Shown: piece by piece, positions 60,982-64,000 of the stretch | How positions within the stretch are numbered: the first letter of the stretch is position 1 | Layout: every line of letters starts with the position of its first letter | Assembly: GCF_029510815.1 (NCBI RefSeq) | Contig: NZ_CP120360.1 | Coordinates: 248,001 to 312,000 of the forward strand | Direction of reading: 5' to 3' | Origin: Janibacter sp. DB-40 | GTDB lineage: Bacteria; Actinomycetota; Actinomycetes; Actinomycetales; Dermatophilaceae | DNA length: 64,000 bases | Translations under genes and position numbers: made by a program | The notes under the pieces: model-generated | Seen by the model: only the letters and a program-made list of their open reading frames with translations | What the model was told of the DNA's origin: nothing | Database searches by the model: none

Positions 60982-61707
60982 GTGGGAGTCACGTACGAAG
61001 CATCCGACCGCTTGGCCCGAATCGTCCTCGACCGGCCCGAGGCGGGCAACGCGCTCGACCTCGACATGGCCCGCGAGCTGCGCGAGCAGGTCCAGCGTGC
61101 CCTCGCGGACCCGTACGTGGACATCCTGACGCTGACCGGCAACGGCACCGACTTCTGCGTCGGCTCGGACACGAGCAAGGCCGAGCAGTCCGAGGACCCG
61201 ACGACCGCCGTCTTCGAGCTCGCCGCTGCCCTCGAGGAGCTCTTCGCCCTCCTCAACTCCTCCGCCAAGATCGTCCTCGTCGGCGTCCAGGGCCTCGCGG
61301 CCGGCTCCGGCCTCGGTCTCGTCCTCGCCGGGGACCTCGCCTTCTGCTCCGGCGACTCCTGCTTCCGCGTCCCGCCGAAGGGGGGAACCGGCGCCCCGGA
61401 CCCGGGGCTGGCCTGGCTGCTGCCCCGCGCGATCGGCCAGCAGCGCGCGCTCTCCTTCGGTCTCGGTGGCCGCACGCTCGACGCGGCGACGGCCGACAGC
61501 TGGGGCATCGCCGAGCTCGCGCCCGACGGGGACGTCCCGGCAGCGCTGCGGGACGCCGCCGAGAACCTCGGCGGCAAGCACCTCTGGGCCAACTCCGAGA
61601 TGCGTCGCCTGCTCCACGCCTCGTGGGAGACCTCCCGCACCGAGCTGTCCCAGTCCGAGGCGGTCACGCTCGTGCGGGCGCTGCTCAACCGGCAGCGGCG
61701 GCGCTGA
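60982..61707 (+). CDS. Enoyl-CoA hydratase/isomerase family protein
   Basis: This 241-aa crotonase-fold protein has RIVLDRPEAGNALDLDM (about residues 13-29), the acyl-CoA/oxyanion segment LTGNGTDFCVGSDTSK (about 49-64) and VQGLAAGSGLGLVLAGDLAF (about 98-117). The catalytic Glu residues of classic hydratases are not clearly present at the usual places (GGTGAPDPGLAWLLPR occupies that part), so the reaction may differ. The GTG at 60982 gives the family-like N-terminus; an upstream GTG at 60958 is an alternative. A hypothetical gene follows at a distance of 3 bp, forming a pair. Confidence 0.85.
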   Translation: MGVTYEASDRLARIVLDRPEAGNALDLDMARELREQVQRALADPYVDILTLTGNGTDFCVGSDTSKAEQSEDPTTAVFELAAALEELFALLNSSAKIVLVGVQGLAAGSGLGLVLAGDLAFCSGDSCFRVPPKGGTGAPDPGLAWLLPRAIGQQRALSFGLGGRTLDAATADSWGIAELAPDGDVPAALRDAAENLGGKHLWANSEMRRLLHASWETSRTELSQSEAVTLVRALLNRQRRR

Positions 61708-61710
61708 GCC

Positions 61711-62313
61711 GTGGCCGACGCCGGTCGACCCCGACGCCCCCTCCACTTCGGCCCCGACGCCATGGAGGCCCATGGCGGCACGCTCCCCGATCCTGCCGAG
61801 GCGGCCGAGGCCGCGCATGCCGCCGCGGTGACCGTCGTCGAGGCCGGACGCTCCGACGCCGACCCGGCCACGACCGACCGGCTCGTCCGGCTGGTCGACG
61901 AGCTGGGCATCGACACGCTCGCCCACCTGTGGTCCGACCGGCCGGCGCGCAGCCTGCCGGGCGCGCTGTGGCGGATGTACCTGCTGCGCGAGTGGGTGCA
62001 GCGCCAACCACTGGAGGCCGCGCGGCAGTACGCGTCCGGCATGATGGTCGCCCCCGTGAGCCACGTCATCGCCGGCGTCGTCGAGCCGCCGGGTGTCGAC
62101 GAGGTGCGCCAGCTGTCCGACCGGATCCTCTCCGGGGTCTTCGACGGGGACCTGGCGATCGCCCTGGAGCGGGCCGCTGCCTTCTGCCGCGTGATCGCGA
62201 CCGGCCGGGCGCACCTGGAGGACGGGGACGTCACCTCCGCCTCGGCCATGATCGGCACCGCCGAGGACCTCGAGGCCGGCGCCCGCCTGTGGCGCAGCGG
62301 CCACCTGGCCTGA
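61711..62313 (+). CDS. Conserved hypothetical actinobacterial protein
   Basis: This 200-aa soluble, helical protein starts with GTG three bases after the previous stop. It begins LHFGPDAMEAHGGTLPDPAE and continues with VDELGIDTLAHLWSDRPARS, LPGALWRMYLLREWVQRQPL and EAARQYASGMMVAPVSHVIA. I recall similar proteins in many actinobacteria, with unknown function; the GALWRMYLLREW part is the most characteristic. The close coupling to the enoyl-CoA hydratase-like gene suggests a shared role. The tandem repeat begins 23 bp after its stop. Confidence 0.72.
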   Translation: MADAGRPRRPLHFGPDAMEAHGGTLPDPAEAAEAAHAAAVTVVEAGRSDADPATTDRLVRLVDELGIDTLAHLWSDRPARSLPGALWRMYLLREWVQRQPLEAARQYASGMMVAPVSHVIAGVVEPPGVDEVRQLSDRILSGVFDGDLAIALERAAAFCRVIATGRAHLEDGDVTSASAMIGTAEDLEAGARLWRSGHLA

Positions 62314-62336
62314 GTACCCCACCGCACCTGCCTCAG

Positions 62337-62554
62337 CAGTTGCGGGGGTCGGTGGCCGTTTGTCTGCAGGAGCCTAAGCAGTTGCGTCGAGCAGTGGCCG
62401 TTCATCTGCAGGAGCCTAAGCAGTTGCGGGGGTCGGTGGCCGTTTGTCTGCAGGAGCCTAAGCAGTTGCGTCGAGCAGTGGCCGTTCGTCTGCAGGAGCC
62501 TAAGCAGTTGCGCGGTTCAGCGGCCGCTCGCCCGCAGGAGCCCAGGCAGTTGCG
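62337..62554 (+). repeat. 42-bp tandem repeat, five copies plus partial
   Basis: Units start at 62337, 62379, 62421, 62463 and 62505, with a partial sixth at 62547. All share CAGTTGCG at the start and CTGCAGGAGCC(T)AAG near the end. Copies 1 and 3 have GGGGTCGGTGGCCGTTTGT in the middle; copies 2 and 4 have TCGAGCAGTGGCCGTTC(A/G)T, so two subtypes alternate. Copy 5 is more diverged. It lies in a non-coding gap of 470 bp. Confidence 0.85.
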
Positions 62555-62594
62555 AAGGGGGAACATCGTGGCCTCGGTCGCCGTTAGGGTGGGG

Positions 62595-62683
62595 GAGTGC
62601 GCCGGGCCGCGGTAGCCCCGGGTCCCAAAAAACGCCGCTACGAGCGGCCGTGCGCCGTGAGGCGCTCCCGGCCCGGCGCACTC
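62595..62683. other. Multibranched hairpin structure
   Basis: A perfect 14-bp outer stem joins GAGTGCGCCGGGCC (62595-62608) and GGCCCGGCGCACTC (62670-62683). Inside are two small hairpins, CCGCT-ACG-AGCGG and GCGCC-GTGA-GGCGC, and a run of six A residues. It could be a structured RNA, a compound terminator or a protein-binding DNA element; the DUF47 gene starts about 100 bp later. Confidence 0.5.
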
Positions 62684-62785
62684 TCTCTCCCACCGCAGGT
62701 GGACGTCCGATGGCACGGGAGTGACCGGACGGTTCTAGGCTGGCCCCCGACCGCGTGACCTCCCCGGACCTGGAGATACGAACGA

Positions 62786-63412
62786 GTGGGCTTCCTACGA
62801 GCAAAATCCCGAGATGACAGCTTTTACCAGCTCCTCGCCGACAGCGCCCGCGAGGCCGTCGCCGCGGCAGAGATGCTCACCCAGATGCTGGGGGCCAGCG
62901 CCGAGGAGCGCGAGAACCTGGCGCCCCGGCTCAAGGACATCGAGCACCAGGCCGACGAGGCGACGCACGCGATCATCCACAAGGTGAACTCGAGCTTCGT
63001 CACGCCCTTCGACCACAGCGACATCGTCGAGCTGGCCGCAGCGCTCGACGACTGCACGGACTTCATCGAGTCCGTCGGCCAGACGGTCGTCCTCTACCGG
63101 ATGGACGGCCTCATGCCCGAGATCACCGCCCAGATGGAGGTCATCGTGCGGATGGCCGAGCTGACCGCGGATGCCATGCCGCGGTTGGCGACAATGAAGG
63201 AGCTCAAGGACTACTGGGTGGAGATCAACCGCCTGGAGAACGAGGGCGACGCGATCTACCGGCGCCTGCTTCGCGATCTCTTCGGTGGCGCCGTGAGCGA
63301 CCCCATCGAGGTGATCAAGCACAAGGACATCATCGAGCGACTCGAGATGGCGGCCGATGCCTTCGAGAACGTGGCCCACCGGGTCGAGAGCATCGCCATC
63401 AAGGAGTCCTGA
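62786..63412 (+). CDS. DUF47 family protein (PhoU-like Pit accessory)
   Basis: This 208-aa helical protein, resembling PhoU, is thought to control the adjacent Pit phosphate transporter. It has metal-binding acidic motifs in DIEHQADEATHAII (about residues 51-64), FDHSDIVELAAALDDCTDFI (about 76-95), LENEGDAIYRRLLRDLF (about 152-168) and DIIERLEMAADAFENVAHRV (about 181-200). The GTG start at 62786 gives VGFLRAKSRDDSFYQLL, the family-typical N-terminus. The transporter gene begins 5 bp after the stop. Confidence 0.93.
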   Translation: MGFLRAKSRDDSFYQLLADSAREAVAAAEMLTQMLGASAEERENLAPRLKDIEHQADEATHAIIHKVNSSFVTPFDHSDIVELAAALDDCTDFIESVGQTVVLYRMDGLMPEITAQMEVIVRMAELTADAMPRLATMKELKDYWVEINRLENEGDAIYRRLLRDLFGGAVSDPIEVIKHKDIIERLEMAADAFENVAHRVESIAIKES

Positions 63413-63417
63413 CCATC

Positions 63418-64000
63418 GTGGAATGGCTCCCGGTCGCCCTCGTCACCCTGCTGGCGATGGGCTTCAACTACACGAACGGCTTCCACGACGCGGCCAATGC
63501 GATTGCGACGTCCGTCTCCACCCGGGCGCTGACCCCGCGGGTGGCGTTGGCCATGGCCGCGGTCGCGAACCTCTTCGGCGCCTTCTTCGGCGCCAAGGTG
63601 GCCAAGACTGTCGGGCAGGGCATCATCGAGGCGCCGGACGGGCACCTCGGTCTCGTGCTCTGTGCGGCCGCGCTCATCGGGGCCATCGGGTGGAACATGC
63701 TCACCTGGTGGTACGGACTCCCCTCTTCCTCCTCGCACGCCCTCATCGGCGGGCTCGGTGGTGCGGCACTCGCAGCCGGCGCCGGTGTGCAGTGGATGGG
63801 CATCCTCGAGAAGGTCATCATCCCGATGCTGCTCTCGCCCATCGTCGGGATCGGCGTCGGCTTCCTCGTGATGCGCCTGATCCTGAAGGTTTTCCACAAT
63901 GCTCACCCCGGGCGCACCAAGCGGGGCTTCCGGTACGCGCAGACCGCGTCGGCCGCCGCGATGGCCTTCGGTCACGGCATGCAGGACGCCGCGAAGACGG
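63418..64000 (+). CDS. pit: Inorganic phosphate transporter, Pit family (partial)
   Basis: This low-affinity phosphate/metal-phosphate symporter is cut by the end of the window after about 194 codons. It starts with GTG (VEWLPVALVTLLAMGFNYTN). The hallmark GFHDAANAIATSVSTRALTP is at residues 21-40. The second signature SSSSHALIGGLGGAAL is near 104-119, and AFGHGMQDAAKT ends the window. Hydrophobic helices at 3-15, 45-60, 75-95 and 105-150 fit the family. It is translationally coupled to the DUF47 gene, the usual pair. Confidence 0.95.
   Translation, partial: MEWLPVALVTLLAMGFNYTNGFHDAANAIATSVSTRALTPRVALAMAAVANLFGAFFGAKVAKTVGQGIIEAPDGHLGLVLCAAALIGAIGWNMLTWWYGLPSSSSHALIGGLGGAALAAGAGVQWMGILEKVIIPMLLSPIVGIGVGFLVMRLILKVFHNAHPGRTKRGFRYAQTASAAAMAFGHGMQDAAKT

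Noticed and set aside
59287..62322. A 1011-codon open frame on the minus strand
   Set aside because: It is the shadow of the ABC transporter, enoyl-CoA hydratase and hypothetical genes, all with clear motifs on the plus strand. No start context and low-complexity composition.
62337..62554. The tandem repeats as a CRISPR array
   Set aside because: Repeats are contiguous 42-bp units without unique spacers, and there are no cas genes in the window.

Overview
The window is high-GC DNA of an actinomycete. Evidence: strong G/C third-position bias, GTG and TTG starts, ATGA/GTGA gene overlaps, a MarP-type periplasmic protease, actinobacterial families such as DUF4386, and one tRNA-Lys(UUU). A member of the Micrococcales is my best guess from overall feel; no rRNA or core marker here proves the genus.

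Region 1 (1-13.2 kb) looks like ordinary chromosome. It starts with a LivF-type ABC ATPase. Next is a cell-envelope polysaccharide cluster of four family-2 glycosyltransferases, UDP-galactopyranose mutase (glf) and a sulfotransferase. Then come a large HPII-type catalase with a DUF2267 protein, a DUF4386 membrane protein, and a quinone-oxidoreductase-like enzyme divergent from a TetR regulator. A 12-bp inverted-repeat operator lies between the last two.

Region 2 (13.3-51.8 kb) looks like a composite genomic island. A 44-bp sequence, 40/44 identical, occurs as a direct repeat at 13314-13357 and at 51727-51770; the right copy runs into the 5' end of tRNA-Lys. Inside are conflict and defence genes: a KAP/YobI-like membrane NTPase, GIY-YIG and HNH nucleases, an EVE-nuclease fusion and a complete type I restriction-modification operon (hsdM-hsdS-hsdR) with an uncharacterised gene beside it. 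A compact unit combines an FHA-like regulator, an ARPP-1-like protein and an ADP-ribosylglycohydrolase fused to a Cys-phosphatase; identical 18-bp palindromes lie in its two promoter regions. A GntR-controlled catabolic operon (FAH-family, alpha/beta hydrolase, amidohydrolase, DUF1636) also sits here. Three proteins with a degenerate tyrosine-recombinase fold appear, two of them next to related DDE-transposase-like proteins with the same 113-residue D-D spacing. Around them are hairpin repeats, related long terminators and gene remnants. This recombinase/transposase pairing and the FHA/ARPP/ARG unit are the best candidates for something not well described.

Region 3 (51.8-64 kb) is chromosome again: a frameshifted small membrane protein, MarP protease, a second sulfotransferase, a histidine phosphatase, a subtilisin-like lipoprotein protease, and a cobalamin riboswitch heading an ABC importer operon (permease-ATPase-binding lipoprotein, joined by ATGA overlaps). 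After these come an enoyl-CoA hydratase-like protein, a hypothetical protein, a 42-bp tandem repeat with a structured hairpin, and the DUF47/Pit phosphate transporter pair, cut by the window end.

All calls rest on reading translated motifs and the DNA by eye; no database search was run.
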